Positions 9,617 to 18,319 are shown, counted from the first letter of the stretch. The stretch is DNA of 64,000 nt from Caulobacter sp. (GCA_030683005.1 JAUXMY010000028.1:119791-183790), one strand, 5' to 3'. The notes: generated from the letters alone by a model not told the origin. Numbers and translations: made by a program.

Positions 9617-11065
9617 TCACTCCGCCGCGACCAGGGCCGGGGTCGCGGCCTTGGTCAGCAGGTAGCGGTGGATGGAGTCGGCGGCGTCGCGGCCGTCGCG
9701 GATGGCCCAGACGACGAGCGAGGCGCCGCGGGCGATGTCGCCGGCGGCGAACACGCCGTCCAGGCTGGCGGCCTGGGTCTTGCGGTCGATCTTCACCGTG
9801 CCCCAGCGGCTGACGGCCAGTTCGGGCGCGCCGAGCGTGACCGGCAACTCCTCGGGGTCGAAGCCCAGCGCCTTGATCACCAGCCGGGCCGGCAGGTCGA
9901 ACTCCGAGCCGTCGACAGGCTCGGGCGAACGGCGGCCGGAGCTGTCGGGCGGGCCAAGGCGCATGCGGACGGCGCGCACGGCGCTGACCGCCCCGGCGTC
10001 GCCCATCAGCGCGCGGGGCGCGGCCAGCCACTCGAAGATCACGCCCTCTTCCTCGGCGTTGGCCACCTCGCGCAGGGAGCCCGGCATGTTTTCCCTGTCC
10101 CGGCGATAGAGGCAGGTGACCGAGTTCGCGCCCTGGCGGACGGCGGTGCGGACGCAGTCCATGGCCGTGTCGCCGCCGCCGATGACGACCACGTCCTTGC
10201 CCTGCGCGTTCAGAACGCCGGAGTCGTAGGCGGGAACCTCGTCGCCCATGCCCTTGCGGTTGGAAGCAATCAGAAAGTCCAGCGCGGCGACCACGCCGCC
10301 CGAACCGACGCCGGGGACCTCCAGGTCGCGCGCGGCGTAGACGCCGTTGGCCAGCAGCACCGCGTCGTGGCGCTCGCGCAGCTGCGGCAAGGTCGCGTCG
10401 CGGCCGACCTCGAAGTTCAGCCGGAAGACGACGCCGCCGTCGGCGAGCCGCCGGGTGCGACGCTCGACGACGTCCTTTTCCAGCTTGAAGCCGGGGATGC
10501 CGTAGATCAGCAGGCCGCCGGCCCGGTCGTGGCGGTCATAGACGGTGACGGCATAGCCCTGTTCGCGCAGCATCTCGGCGGCGGCGAGGCCCGCGGGGCC
10601 GGCGCCGACGATGCCGACCGACTGGCCGCGCTCGGCCAGCGGCGTCAGCGGCTTTACCCAGCCCTCTTCCCAGGCCTTGTCGCTGAGGTAGCGTTCGACC
10701 GCGCCGATCGTCACCGTGCCGTGACCCGACTGCTCTATGACGCAGTTTCCCTCGCACAGCCGGTCCTGGGGACAGATGCGACCACAGATCTCGGGCATGT
10801 TGTTGGTCGCCTGGGACAGGCCGTAGGCTTCTTCCAGGCGACCGGCGGCGGTCAGACGCAGCCAGTCGGGGATGTTGTTGTGCAGCGGACAGTGGGTCTG
10901 GCAGAAGGGGACGCCGCACTGCGAACAGCGCGAGGCCTGTTCGGCGGCCTTGGCGTCGATGAAGTCGGCATAGATTTCGAGGAAGTCGTGGCTCCGCCCC
11001 CCGGCTTCCCGCTTCTCGGGAGTCCGGCGTTCAATGGTTGTGAACTTCAGCATCCGTTCGGCCAT
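9617..11065 (-). CDS. gltD: Glutamate synthase (NADPH) small subunit
   Basis: 482 residues. The N-terminal Fe-S domain has CSQCGVPFCQTHCPLHNN and CGRICPQDRLCEGNC. Two Rossmann folds follow: FAD at VGIVGAGPAGLAAAEML and NADPH at VVVIGGGDTAMDCVRTA. The final GDIARGASLVVWAIRDGRDAA block is family-typical. It oxidises NADPH and passes electrons to the FMN/Fe-S centres of GltB. The start MAERMLKF is preceded by GGGAG 7 bp upstream; the longer frame upstream is not supported. It is the first gene of the gltDB unit, divergent from uppP, and regulation may occur in the repeat-rich region at 11138-11238. Confidence 0.96.
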   Translation of the reverse strand: MAERMLKFTTIERRTPEKREAGGRSHDFLEIYADFIDAKAAEQASRCSQCGVPFCQTHCPLHNNIPDWLRLTAAGRLEEAYGLSQATNNMPEICGRICPQDRLCEGNCVIEQSGHGTVTIGAVERYLSDKAWEEGWVKPLTPLAERGQSVGIVGAGPAGLAAAEMLREQGYAVTVYDRHDRAGGLLIYGIPGFKLEKDVVERRTRRLADGGVVFRLNFEVGRDATLPQLRERHDAVLLANGVYAARDLEVPGVGSGGVVAALDFLIASNRKGMGDEVPAYDSGVLNAQGKDVVVIGGGDTAMDCVRTAVRQGANSVTCLYRRDRENMPGSLREVANAEEEGVIFEWLAAPRALMGDAGAVSAVRAVRMRLGPPDSSGRRSPEPVDGSEFDLPARLVIKALGFDPEELPVTLGAPELAVSRWGTVKIDRKTQAASLDGVFAAGDIARGASLVVWAIRDGRDAADSIHRYLLTKAATPALVAAE

Positions 11066-11137
11066 GCCGCGCTCCCGCCGTGGTGGAGGTGACCCATGCG
11101 TCAACCGCCTCATACGGCCAGGGAGCCCGACCAAGAA

Positions 11138-11238
11138 CGTGTTGGTCAGTGAAATTGACCATAAATGCGACCAACACGCCGCGCTTGATCACCAACCTGC
11201 GGGCGCGCTCGCAGATATGGTCCCGTATGTAGACCATA
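11138..11238. promoter_or_regulatory. Cluster of GGTC/GACC inverted repeats between gltD and uppP
   Basis: CGTGTTGGTC (11138-11147) is the exact reverse complement of GACCAACACG (11169-11178). Nested inside it, GGTCA (11144-11148) pairs with TGACC (11156-11160). A second dyad, TATGGTC (11216-11222) with GACCATA (11232-11238), sits 10 bp before the uppP start codon. The 183-bp divergent intergenic region holds no credible gene. This looks like an operator array for a dimeric regulator, or alternative RNA hairpins in one or both leaders; which one cannot be decided here. Confidence 0.5.
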
Positions 11239-11248
11239 GGGGGTTTCT

Positions 11249-12052
11249 GTGAACAGTTTTCTCGCCGCCATCATCCTCGGCCTCGTCGAGGGTCTGACCG
11301 AGTTCATCCCGGTCTCGTCGACCGGGCACCTGCTGCTGACCAAGATGGCGCTGGGGCTGACCGATCCGTCGTGGGACAGCTTCATCGTGCTGATCCAGCT
11401 GGGCGCGATCCTGGCCGTGGTGGCGCTGTACTTCTCGCGGCTATGGAAGGTGCTGATCGGCCTGCCGACCGATCCGGCGGCGCGGCGGTTCGCGCTGAGC
11501 GTGCTGATCGCCTTCCTGCCAGCGGTTTTCCTGGGCTTCCTGCTCTACGATTTCATCAAGACGGTGCTGTTCGGCAGCCCGGAGATCATCTGCTGGTCGC
11601 TGCTGATCGGGGGCTTCGGCCTGCTGGCGCTGGACCGCTGGAGCCCCGCGCCCCGGCACGACGACGCCATGCGGCTGCCGCTGAAGACGGCGCTGGGCGT
11701 GGGCCTGATGCAGTGTCTGTCGATGATCCCCGGCGTGTCACGTTCCGGCGCGACGATCGTCGGCGGCGTGCTGCTGGGCGTCGACAAGCGGGCGGCGGCC
11801 GAGTTCAGCTTCTTCCTGGCCATCCCGACCATGATGGGCGCCTTCGCCAAGGACTTCTGGGAAAGCCGCGAGAGCCTGATGGTCGGCGACAACCTGCCGC
11901 TGCTGGCGGTCGGGTTTGTCGTGTCGTTCCTGTCGGGCCTGGTGGTGGTGAAGGTGCTGCTCGACTTCGTCGCCAAGCGCGGCCTGTCGCCGTTCGGCTG
12001 GTGGCGGATCGTGGTCGGGGGTCTGGGTCTGGGGTGGATCTACCTGGCATGA
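11249..12052 (+). CDS. uppP: Undecaprenyl-diphosphatase UppP (BacA)
   Basis: 267-residue polytopic inner-membrane protein starting at GTG. Both active-site signatures are present: EGLTEFIPVSSTGHLLL at residues 14-30 and PGVSRSGATIVGGVLLG around 160-177. It dephosphorylates undecaprenyl diphosphate to regenerate the lipid carrier for peptidoglycan and O-antigen synthesis; overproduction gives bacitracin resistance in known cases. It is divergent from gltDB and appears to be a single-gene unit, followed by a palindromic repeat. Confidence 0.96.
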   Translation: MNSFLAAIILGLVEGLTEFIPVSSTGHLLLTKMALGLTDPSWDSFIVLIQLGAILAVVALYFSRLWKVLIGLPTDPAARRFALSVLIAFLPAVFLGFLLYDFIKTVLFGSPEIICWSLLIGGFGLLALDRWSPAPRHDDAMRLPLKTALGVGLMQCLSMIPGVSRSGATIVGGVLLGVDKRAAAEFSFFLAIPTMMGAFAKDFWESRESLMVGDNLPLLAVGFVVSFLSGLVVVKVLLDFVAKRGLSPFGWWRIVVGGLGLGWIYLA

Positions 12053-12065
12053 GCCCCAAGAGTGT

Positions 12066-12165
12066 CATCCCGGACGGCCACAGGCCGATCGGGGACCCAG
12101 GGGCCGGCACGGAAGAGCTGGGTCCCGGCTCTTCCCCCGGCCTTCGCCGGGGTGCGGCCGGGATG
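12066..12165. repeat. Nested palindromic intergenic element
   Basis: Outer arms CATCCCGG (12066-12073) and CCGGGATG (12158-12165); inner arms GGGACCCA (12092-12099) and TGGGTCCC (12119-12126). A further strong hairpin CCCCGGC-CTTC-GCCGGGG lies at 12135-12152. It fills the gap between convergent uppP and the NDUFA9-like gene. The GTCATCCCGG...GGGACCCAG pattern resembles small repetitive intergenic palindromes known from many GC-rich alphaproteobacteria. It may also terminate transcription from both sides. Confidence 0.7.
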
Positions 12166-12181
12166 TCATCGGATGGAGGTC

Positions 12182-13150
12182 CTAGATCGCGCCTTCCGGC
12201 GCCGCGGCGTACTGGCCGCCCTTACGGTAGCGGTAGAGGTAGGACGGGACGATCGCCTCGACCGCGCGGGGCGCGATGCCCAGTTCGGCCAGGCCGGCCG
12301 CGCCGTCGGACACCACATTGTCGGCGCGCAGGTTCTCGACCTGGTCGCTGGTGATCTGCGGCGGGATGATCGGAACCGCCGCCTGGAGATCGCCGACGAC
12401 GCCCAGGATCTTCGCCGCGAACCAGGGCACAGGGACCAGCAGGCGCGAGCGGCCGGTCTCGCGCAGGATGAAGGCCAGCAGGTCGCGGAAGCTGTAGACC
12501 GTCGGGCCGCCCAGTTCGTAGGTTCGGCCGGCCGCGGCCGGATCGCCCAGCACCTTGGCCACCGCGGCGGCGACGTCGCCGACATAGACCGGCTGGAAAC
12601 GGGTGTGGCCGCCGCCGATCAGCGGCAGGGCCGGCGAGAAGGTCGTCAGGCCGGCGAAGCGGTTGAAGAAGGCGTCTTCGGGACCAAAAATGATCGACGG
12701 CCGCAGGATGACCGCCGAGGGAAGGGCGGCGCGCACGGCGGCCTCGCCGGCGGCCTTGGTGCGGGCGTACTTCGCCGGAGACTCCGCGTCGGCTCCGATG
12801 GCCGACATCTGCACGAAGCTGGTGATCCCCCGGGCCGCGGCGGCCCGGGCGATGGCGCCGGCGGCCTCCGCATGAAGGGTGTCGAAGCCCTGGCGGCCGG
12901 TCTCGTAGAGCACCCCGACCAAGTTCACGCAGGCCTCGGCCCCGTCCAGGGCGCGCTCCACCGATGCGGCGTCGCGAATATTGGCCTGAACGACCTCGAT
13001 CTGGCCTACGTCGCCGAGCATGCGCAGGCGGTAGCCGCGACCGACATTGCGGGCGGCGACGCGGACGCGCCAGCCCTGTTTGGCGAGCGACCGGACGACC
13101 TGGCGACCGACAAAGCCGGTGCCTCCAAAGACGGTGACGAGCCCACGCAT
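12182..13150 (-). CDS. NAD(P)H-binding complex I NDUFA9-like family protein (extended SDR)
   Basis: 322 residues. The Rossmann nucleotide-binding motif TVFGGTGFVGRQVV is at the N-terminus, and VQMSAIGAD and YARTKAAGEAAV carry the SDR-like S and YxxxK positions. IFGPEDAFFNRFA is typical of the atypical SDR/NDUFA9 subgroup. In mitochondria the family member is an accessory subunit of complex I; bacterial copies are single proteins whose role (quinone biosynthesis or NAD(P)H binding) is not settled. The start MRGLVTVF is chosen over an upstream in-frame Met because of the family start and an AAAGG about 9 bp upstream. Divergent from tRNA-Leu. Confidence 0.8.
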   Translation of the reverse strand: MRGLVTVFGGTGFVGRQVVRSLAKQGWRVRVAARNVGRGYRLRMLGDVGQIEVVQANIRDAASVERALDGAEACVNLVGVLYETGRQGFDTLHAEAAGAIARAAAARGITSFVQMSAIGADAESPAKYARTKAAGEAAVRAALPSAVILRPSIIFGPEDAFFNRFAGLTTFSPALPLIGGGHTRFQPVYVGDVAAAVAKVLGDPAAAGRTYELGGPTVYSFRDLLAFILRETGRSRLLVPVPWFAAKILGVVGDLQAAVPIIPPQITSDQVENLRADNVVSDGAAGLAELGIAPRAVEAIVPSYLYRYRKGGQYAAAPEGAI

Positions 13151-13219
13151 GTTGCGGCCTTTGAAACCCAGTGAGAATGCGCCCGGATAGACGTTACAGC
13201 CCCCGTGCGCAATGCGCCG

Positions 13220-13248
13220 TTGACGGCCCCGAGCGGGCGCCCTAAGAG
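13220..13248 (+). promoter_or_regulatory. Predicted housekeeping promoter for tRNA-Leu
   Basis: TTGACG at 13220-13225, then CCTAAGAG at 13241-13248, close to the Caulobacter housekeeping form TTGACGS-N10-14-GCTANAWC, 42 bp before the tRNA 5' end. Motif-based inference. Confidence 0.45.
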
Positions 13249-13289
13249 GCACGCCTTCGCGCCGCTCGGGCTTCCCGACTGGTCAGCGA

Positions 13290-13376
<87 letters not shown>

Positions 13377-13424
13377 CCCTCCTCTTCTATATGTTAGTTA
13401 GAACGAGTGAGGGAGCGGTCCGAC

Positions 13425-14042
13425 TTGGCCAACCATCTGCATGAAGGCGATATCCCGGCGGGCCTGTTCGAGGGCGTCACGTCGGTCGCGGTCGATTCGG
13501 AGACCATGGGCCTGTCCCTGACGCGCGACATGCTGTGCGTCGTGCAGATCTCGGCCGGAGACGGCGACGCCCATATCGTGCGGCTGAACCGGCCCGCCTA
13601 TGACTGCCCCAACCTCAGGGCGCTGCTCACCGATCCGTCGGTGCTGAAGATCTTCCACTTCGGCCGCTTTGATATCGCCATGTTCGAGCGCCACCTGGGG
13701 GTGGAGACCACTCCAGTCTGGTGCACCAAGATCGGCTCCAAGCTCGCCCGAACCTATACCGACCGCCATGGCCTCAAGGACGTGGTCAAGGAGCTTGTGG
13801 GCGTCGACCTTTCCAAGGCGCAGCAGAGCAGCGACTGGGGCGCGGCCGTCCTGTCGCCCGAGCAGCTGGCCTATGCCGCCTCCGACGTGCTGCACCTGCA
13901 CGGGGTGAAGGCGAAGCTGGAGGCGATGATCGCCCGCGAGGGCCGCACCGCGCTCGCCCAGGCCTGTTTCGACTTCCTTCCCGTCCGCGCCAGGCTGGAC
14001 CTGGCCGGCTGGGAAGAGACTGACATCTTCGCCCACAGCTGA
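13425..14042 (+). CDS. Ribonuclease D-like 3'-5' exoribonuclease
   Basis: About 205 residues with the DEDDy exonuclease motifs: VAVDSETMGL (Exo I, D and E), FHFGRFDIAMF (Exo II, D) and YAASDVLHLH (Exo III, Y and D). It is a short single-domain form, lacking the HRDC domains of E. coli RNase D. The role inferred from the family is 3' trimming of stable RNAs in the cytoplasm. The start is set at TTG 13425 (ANHLHEGD) because AGGGAG lies 9 bp before it, whereas the longer GTG start at 13407 has no ribosome-binding site. It leads directly (5 bp) into lptC. Confidence 0.88.
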   Translation: MANHLHEGDIPAGLFEGVTSVAVDSETMGLSLTRDMLCVVQISAGDGDAHIVRLNRPAYDCPNLRALLTDPSVLKIFHFGRFDIAMFERHLGVETTPVWCTKIGSKLARTYTDRHGLKDVVKELVGVDLSKAQQSSDWGAAVLSPEQLAYAASDVLHLHGVKAKLEAMIAREGRTALAQACFDFLPVRARLDLAGWEETDIFAHS

Positions 14043-14047
14043 GCCCC

Positions 14048-14671
14048 GTGACCGACGCCGCCCATCCCGCCTCGAGCATCGACCACCGTGAGGCCGCCTT
14101 CGCCCGCTGGCAAACGCGGGAGCGGCTGATCGCGCGGATGCGTCTGGGTCTGCCGGCGCTGATGGCGCTGATCGTCATCGGCCTGGTCGGCTGGGTCGCG
14201 GCCAGCACGCTGCAGAAGCCCAAGGCGGTTCGTATCGAGGACCCGATCATCCGCATGGTCGGCGCCCGTTTCCAGGGGCGCACCGATGACGGCCGCAGCT
14301 TCCTTATCGGCGCCCGGCAGGCGGTGCGCGACGAGCGTGAGGCCAACAGCGTGGCGCTGATCGAGCCGATCATGGTGGTCGGCGCCGAGACCCCGACGCC
14401 CAGGCGGATCATGGCCCGCCAGGGAACCTACGACGAGAAGACGCGACTGCTGAGGCTGACCGGCGACGTGCGCATCGACGACGGCTCCGGCAACCGGGTG
14501 GCGACCAACGACACGGTCATCGACACCCGCACCGGCCTGGCGGTCGGCCAGCAGGGCATCGAGAGCGACGGTCCGCTCGGGCAGGTCTCGGCCGACAGCT
14601 ACACCGTCAAGGACAAGGGCGACCGCATCGAGTTTCAAGGCAGGGTTCGCACGCGCGTGAATCCGGAATAA
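14048..14671 (+). CDS. lptC: LPS export ABC transporter periplasmic protein LptC
   Basis: 207 residues, GTG start. One membrane anchor (LPALMALIVIGLVGWVAAS, about residues 36-54) is followed by a periplasmic beta-jellyroll-like region (ARQGTYDEKTRLLRLTGDVRI) typical of LptC. It passes LPS from LptB2FG to LptA. Order lptC-lptA-lptB, as in most proteobacteria, supports the assignment; sequence conservation in this family is low. Confidence 0.88.
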   Translation: MTDAAHPASSIDHREAAFARWQTRERLIARMRLGLPALMALIVIGLVGWVAASTLQKPKAVRIEDPIIRMVGARFQGRTDDGRSFLIGARQAVRDEREANSVALIEPIMVVGAETPTPRRIMARQGTYDEKTRLLRLTGDVRIDDGSGNRVATNDTVIDTRTGLAVGQQGIESDGPLGQVSADSYTVKDKGDRIEFQGRVRTRVNPE

Positions 14672-14679
14672 GAACGGAC

Positions 14680-15222
14680 ATGGTCATGTCGAAGTCGCGC
14701 CGCCTCGGCGTCAGCGGAAAATTCGGATTGGCGGGCTTCATCGGCGCCGTCACGCTTCTGGTCGCCGGCGGCGCGGCCGCGCAGTTGGATCCGCGCGCGC
14801 CGATCGACATCACGGCGGACGCCTCCGAAACGATCCAGAGTCAGTGTGTGTCGAGCTGGTCGGGCGCCGTCGAGGCGCTGCAAGGCCGCACGCGGCTGCG
14901 GGCCGATACGATCAGCCTCTACTCGGCGAAGAAGGCCGACGGCTGCGGCGCCAGCGACCGGATGGAGGCCCGGGGGCAGGTCTATTTCGTGACCCCCGAG
15001 CGCACCGTCCGCGCCGACCAGGCGCTGTACGTCTTCACCACCGAGACAATCACCCTGACCGGCGGCGTCATCGTCGTCCAGGGCAAGAGCGTGGTGCGCG
15101 GCGACCGCATGGTCATCAACACCCGCACCGGACAGGCCACCATGACCTCGATCACGACCGGCCGGAACAAACCGGGCCGGGTGCGAGGCGTCTTCTATCC
15201 CAACGAAGCGGCGTCGCGCTGA
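14680..15222 (+). CDS. lptA: LPS transport periplasmic protein LptA (OstA-like)
   Basis: 180 residues with a signal peptide (basic start, hydrophobic GFIGAVTLLVAGGAAA, cleavage near AAAQ at about 35). The mature part has the OstA beta-jellyroll features PIDITADASE, a long central beta region and GGVIVVQGKSVVRGDRMVINTRTGQATM. It bridges the periplasm between LptC and the outer-membrane LptD. The insert with CGASDR relative to enterobacterial LptA adds cysteines (with QSQCVSS) that could form a disulfide. It is 8 bp after lptC and 1 bp before lptB. Confidence 0.9.
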   Translation: MVMSKSRRLGVSGKFGLAGFIGAVTLLVAGGAAAQLDPRAPIDITADASETIQSQCVSSWSGAVEALQGRTRLRADTISLYSAKKADGCGASDRMEARGQVYFVTPERTVRADQALYVFTTETITLTGGVIVVQGKSVVRGDRMVINTRTGQATMTSITTGRNKPGRVRGVFYPNEAASR

Positions 15223-15223
15223 C

Positions 15224-15967
15224 GTGGCCGCCACGCTCGACCAGCCTTCCGACGCGGGTCTGGTCGTCGAGGGTCTGACCAAGACCTTTGGCGAACGCCA
15301 GGTGGTGCGCGGCGTCAGCCTGAGCCTGGCCCGGGGCGAGGTCGTCGGCCTGCTGGGCCCCAACGGCGCCGGCAAGACCACCTGCTTCTACATGATCACC
15401 GGCCTGATCCCGGTCGACCAGGGCTCGATCTCGCTCGACGGTCGCGACATCACGGCCCTGCCGATGTACCAGCGCGCCCGCATGGGCCTGGGCTATCTGC
15501 CGCAGGAGGCCTCGATCTTTCGTGGCATGACGGTCGAGGAGAACGTGCTGGCCGTGGTGGAGATGCGCGAGCGGGACCCGGACAAGGCGAGAGCGACCAC
15601 CGCCGCCCTGCTCGAGGAACTGCATATCGGCCACCTGAAGGCCTCGCCGGCGGTGTCGCTGTCGGGCGGCGAGCGGCGACGGGTGGAAATCGCCCGCGCC
15701 CTGGCCAGCGAGCCCAGCTTCATGCTGCTGGACGAGCCCTTCGCCGGCATCGACCCCTTGGCCATCGCCGACATCCGCGAGGTCATCGGCTATCTCAAGG
15801 GCCGGGGCATCGGCATCCTGATCACCGACCACAACGTGCGCGAGACGCTCGACATCATCGACCGCGCCTCGATTATCCACGCCGGCGAGGTGCTGTTCGA
15901 GGGCGCGCCGCAGGAGATCGTCGACAACGCCGACGTCCGCCGCGTGTACCTGGGCGACCGGTTCTAG
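15224..15967 (+). CDS. lptB: LPS export ABC transporter ATP-binding protein LptB
   Basis: 247 residues, GTG start 1 bp after the lptA stop. Walker A GPNGAGKTT, Q-loop YLPQEASIFRGMT, signature LSGGERRRVEIARAL, Walker B FMLLDEPFAGID and H-loop ITDHNVRET are all intact. It powers LPS extraction from the inner membrane with LptF/LptG (not in this window). Transcription may continue into rpoN, 107 bp downstream, as in many proteobacteria. Confidence 0.97.
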   Translation: MAATLDQPSDAGLVVEGLTKTFGERQVVRGVSLSLARGEVVGLLGPNGAGKTTCFYMITGLIPVDQGSISLDGRDITALPMYQRARMGLGYLPQEASIFRGMTVEENVLAVVEMRERDPDKARATTAALLEELHIGHLKASPAVSLSGGERRRVEIARALASEPSFMLLDEPFAGIDPLAIADIREVIGYLKGRGIGILITDHNVRETLDIIDRASIIHAGEVLFEGAPQEIVDNADVRRVYLGDRF

Positions 15968-16074
15968 CGCCTACCCGGAACGGGTCACTGCAAGAACCGC
16001 GCCGCTTAAGGGCGGCGTTAACCCTCCGCGTCCGATCCTGCCCCCCTGTTCGACGAAACGACTGGGGGAAGCGC

Positions 16075-17580
16075 GTGGCGCTCGGTCCAAGACTGGAGCT
16101 GAGACAAGGCCAGAGCCTTGTTATCACGCCGCAGCTGCAGCAGGCGATCAAGCTGCTGCAACTGACCAACCTTGAGCTGGAGGCCTACGTCGAGGCCGAG
16201 CTCGAGCGCAATCCGCTGCTGCAACGTGACGAACGCGACTCCGAGCCGGAGCCCGAGCCGGTCAAGGCCGAGACGCCGACCGCCGACTATTCCGTCGATT
16301 CCGTGCCCGACAGCGCCGCCCAGGCCGACATGGACGCCGGGCCGACCGACCTCTCTCCCGGGGAGCGCGACAGCGGCGACGGCGACGGCGCGGGTGATGC
16401 GGGTCAGGCCGGCGGCCAGGTCGACTGGTCGCGGGCCGGCAGCGGCGGCTCGTTCGAGGGCGACGACGACATGGAGGGGCGGCTCACCCGGGCCAAGACC
16501 CTGAGCGAGCACCTGCACGACCAGCTGGCCGTGGCGCGGTTGAGCGAATCCGAGCGGGTCGTCGCCGCGGTGCTGATCGACGCGGTCGACGACGGCGGCT
16601 ACCTGCGCGCCGACCTGGAGGAGATTTCGCTGCGGCTCGGCTGCGACGAGGCGCTGACGGAGAAGGTGCTGGCCGCCCTGCAGGGCTTCGAGCCGACCGG
16701 CGTCTTCGCCCGCGACGTGCGCGAGTGCCTGGCGCTGCAGCTGAAGGATCGCAACCGGCTGGACCCCGCCATGGAGGCGCTGCTCGACAATCTCGAGCTG
16801 CTGGCCCGCCGGGACCTGGGCGCCCTGCGCAAGGTCTGCGGCGTCGACGACGACGACATCCGCGAGATGATCGCCGAGCTGAAGGCCCTGACGCCCCGCC
16901 CGGGCGCGGCGTTCGGCGGCGAGCCGTCCCAGCCGGTGACGCCCGACGTCTTCGTGCGCGAGGGGGCCGGCGGCATGTGGCTGGTCGAGCTCAATACCGA
17001 CACCCTGCCGCGCGTGCTGGTCGACAAGCGCTATCACGCCCGCATTTCCGGCGGCGCCCGGTCGGACGCCGACAAGACCTTCGTCTCCGACTGCCTGGCC
17101 AGCGCCAACTGGCTGGTGAAAAGCCTTGATCAGCGGGCCCGCACCATCCTGAAGGTGTCCAGCGAGATCGTCCGCCAGCAGGACGGCTTCCTGGCCTATG
17201 GCGTCGAACACCTGCGGCCGCTGAACCTGAAGACCGTGGCCGACGCCATCGGCATGCACGAGAGCACCGTCAGCCGGGTGACCTCGAACAAATACATCGC
17301 CACACCCCGGGGCATGTTCGAGCTGAAGTTCTTCTTCACCTCCTCGATCGCGTCGTCGTCCGGGGGCGAGGCTCACTCCGCCGAGAGCGTGCGCCACAAG
17401 ATCCGCCAGCTGATCGACGCCGAGAAGGCCGACACCGACGTCCACTCCGACGACGCCATCGTCGACATCCTGAAAGAAGCCGGCGTGGACATCGCGCGCC
17501 GCACGGTCGCCAAGTATCGCGAGGCGATGCGCATTCCCTCTTCGGTCGAGCGGCGGCGAATGTTGCGGGCGGCGGTCTGA
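16075..17580 (+). CDS. rpoN: RNA polymerase sigma-54 factor
   Basis: 501 residues, GTG start. Region I is glutamine/leucine-rich (LVITPQLQQAIKLLQ, ELERNPLLQ) and binds enhancer-activated ATPases. An acidic, low-complexity region II spans about residues 50-140. It is followed by the core-binding domain (LFxxL-like DGGYLRADLEEI, LQGFEPTGVFARDVRECLALQ), the helix-turn-helix VADAIGMHESTVSRVTSNKY, and the RpoN box ARRTVAKYREAM that reads the -24 element. It directs nitrogen-control and, in Caulobacter, flagellar/stalk promoters with dedicated activators. The position lptB-rpoN-hpf-ptsN is a conserved arrangement, here interrupted by an exoD-like gene. Confidence 0.97.
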   Translation: MALGPRLELRQGQSLVITPQLQQAIKLLQLTNLELEAYVEAELERNPLLQRDERDSEPEPEPVKAETPTADYSVDSVPDSAAQADMDAGPTDLSPGERDSGDGDGAGDAGQAGGQVDWSRAGSGGSFEGDDDMEGRLTRAKTLSEHLHDQLAVARLSESERVVAAVLIDAVDDGGYLRADLEEISLRLGCDEALTEKVLAALQGFEPTGVFARDVRECLALQLKDRNRLDPAMEALLDNLELLARRDLGALRKVCGVDDDDIREMIAELKALTPRPGAAFGGEPSQPVTPDVFVREGAGGMWLVELNTDTLPRVLVDKRYHARISGGARSDADKTFVSDCLASANWLVKSLDQRARTILKVSSEIVRQQDGFLAYGVEHLRPLNLKTVADAIGMHESTVSRVTSNKYIATPRGMFELKFFFTSSIASSSGGEAHSAESVRHKIRQLIDAEKADTDVHSDDAIVDILKEAGVDIARRTVAKYREAMRIPSSVERRRMLRAAV

Positions 17581-17622
17581 TTCCCCACGTCGTGCGTTAT
17601 ATGCGCACGCCCGGAGCGCCGA

Positions 17623-18243
17623 ATGGACCCCGCCGAACGCCGACTGCCCCTGTCGGCGATCCTGCTCGACATCTGCGACGACCCTGACCCAACGGTCACG
17701 GTCGGCGAGATCGTGCACCGTTCTGGCCGCCGGGCCTTCGGGGCGCTGCTGTTCTTCTTCTCCGCCCCCAACTGGCTGCCGCTGCCGCCGGGATCATCGA
17801 CCTTCCTGGCGGCCCCGCTGGTGCTGCTGACGCCCCAGGTGGCCGTGGGCATCCGCCGGCCGTGGTTGCCGCGCGCCATCGACTCCCGCGAGCTGAAACG
17901 ATCGGATCTGGCCCGGGGGTTTCGCAGGCTGGTACCTGCCCTGCGGCGGATCGAGACGGTTTCCCGCCCACGACTGCCGTGGATGTTCGGCCCGATCGGG
18001 GACCGGGTGATCGGCCTGACCTGCTTTCTGCTGTCGCTGGTGCTGCTGCTGCCCATCCCGCTGGGCAACATGGCGCCGGCCGCCGCGATCGCCGCCTTTG
18101 GCCTGGCCATGGTCCAGCGGGACGGCGTTCTGGCCCTGATCGGCTATGCGCTCACGGCCCTCAGCGCCGTGCTGCTGCTGATCGGCGGCGCCGCGGCGAT
18201 CCTCGCCCTGCGCGAGCTTCTCAGGTGGCTGGGGATCGCCTGA
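17623..18243 (+). CDS. Exopolysaccharide synthesis ExoD family membrane protein
   Basis: 206 residues with several hydrophobic helices in the C-terminal two thirds (IGLTCFLLSLVLLLPIPLGNMAPAAAIAAFGLAMV... as two or three segments). The ExoD family motifs are visible: ALLFFFSAPNWLPLPPGSS, P...GVGIRRPWLP-like IRRPWLPR, and RIETVSRPR. In Sinorhizobium exoD mutants are altered in exopolysaccharide and alkali sensitivity; the molecular function is unknown. It sits between rpoN and hpf, with 42 bp upstream. Confidence 0.8.
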   Translation: MDPAERRLPLSAILLDICDDPDPTVTVGEIVHRSGRRAFGALLFFFSAPNWLPLPPGSSTFLAAPLVLLTPQVAVGIRRPWLPRAIDSRELKRSDLARGFRRLVPALRRIETVSRPRLPWMFGPIGDRVIGLTCFLLSLVLLLPIPLGNMAPAAAIAAFGLAMVQRDGVLALIGYALTALSAVLLLIGGAAAILALRELLRWLGIA

Positions 18244-18319
18244 CCGACGGCGCTCACGAAACGGCGAGCGGGACCGGGAATGCTTGACACCCCTTGCGCT
18301 CAGGCGCGTTCATAGGGGC

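Noticed and set aside
6324..9665. Very long plus-strand open frame (over 1100 codons) opposite gltB
   Set aside because: It is the antisense shadow of gltB: His/Gly/Ala/Asp-rich composition, no domain, and the minus strand encodes a full, conserved GltB.
9612..10031. Upstream in-frame extension of gltB
   Set aside because: It is an Arg/Pro-rich shadow overlapping gltD; GltB homologues start at MSLELDRY with Cys30 as mature nucleophile.
11031..11237. Short minus-strand open frame beginning MVYIRDHICERARRL
   Set aside because: It overlaps the gltD start and the dyad-rich intergenic region, has no family resemblance, and is best explained by chance.
16006..16021. TTAA-N8-TTAA upstream of rpoN resembling a CtrA box
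   Set aside because: The spacing is 8, not 7, so it does not fit the CtrA consensus.
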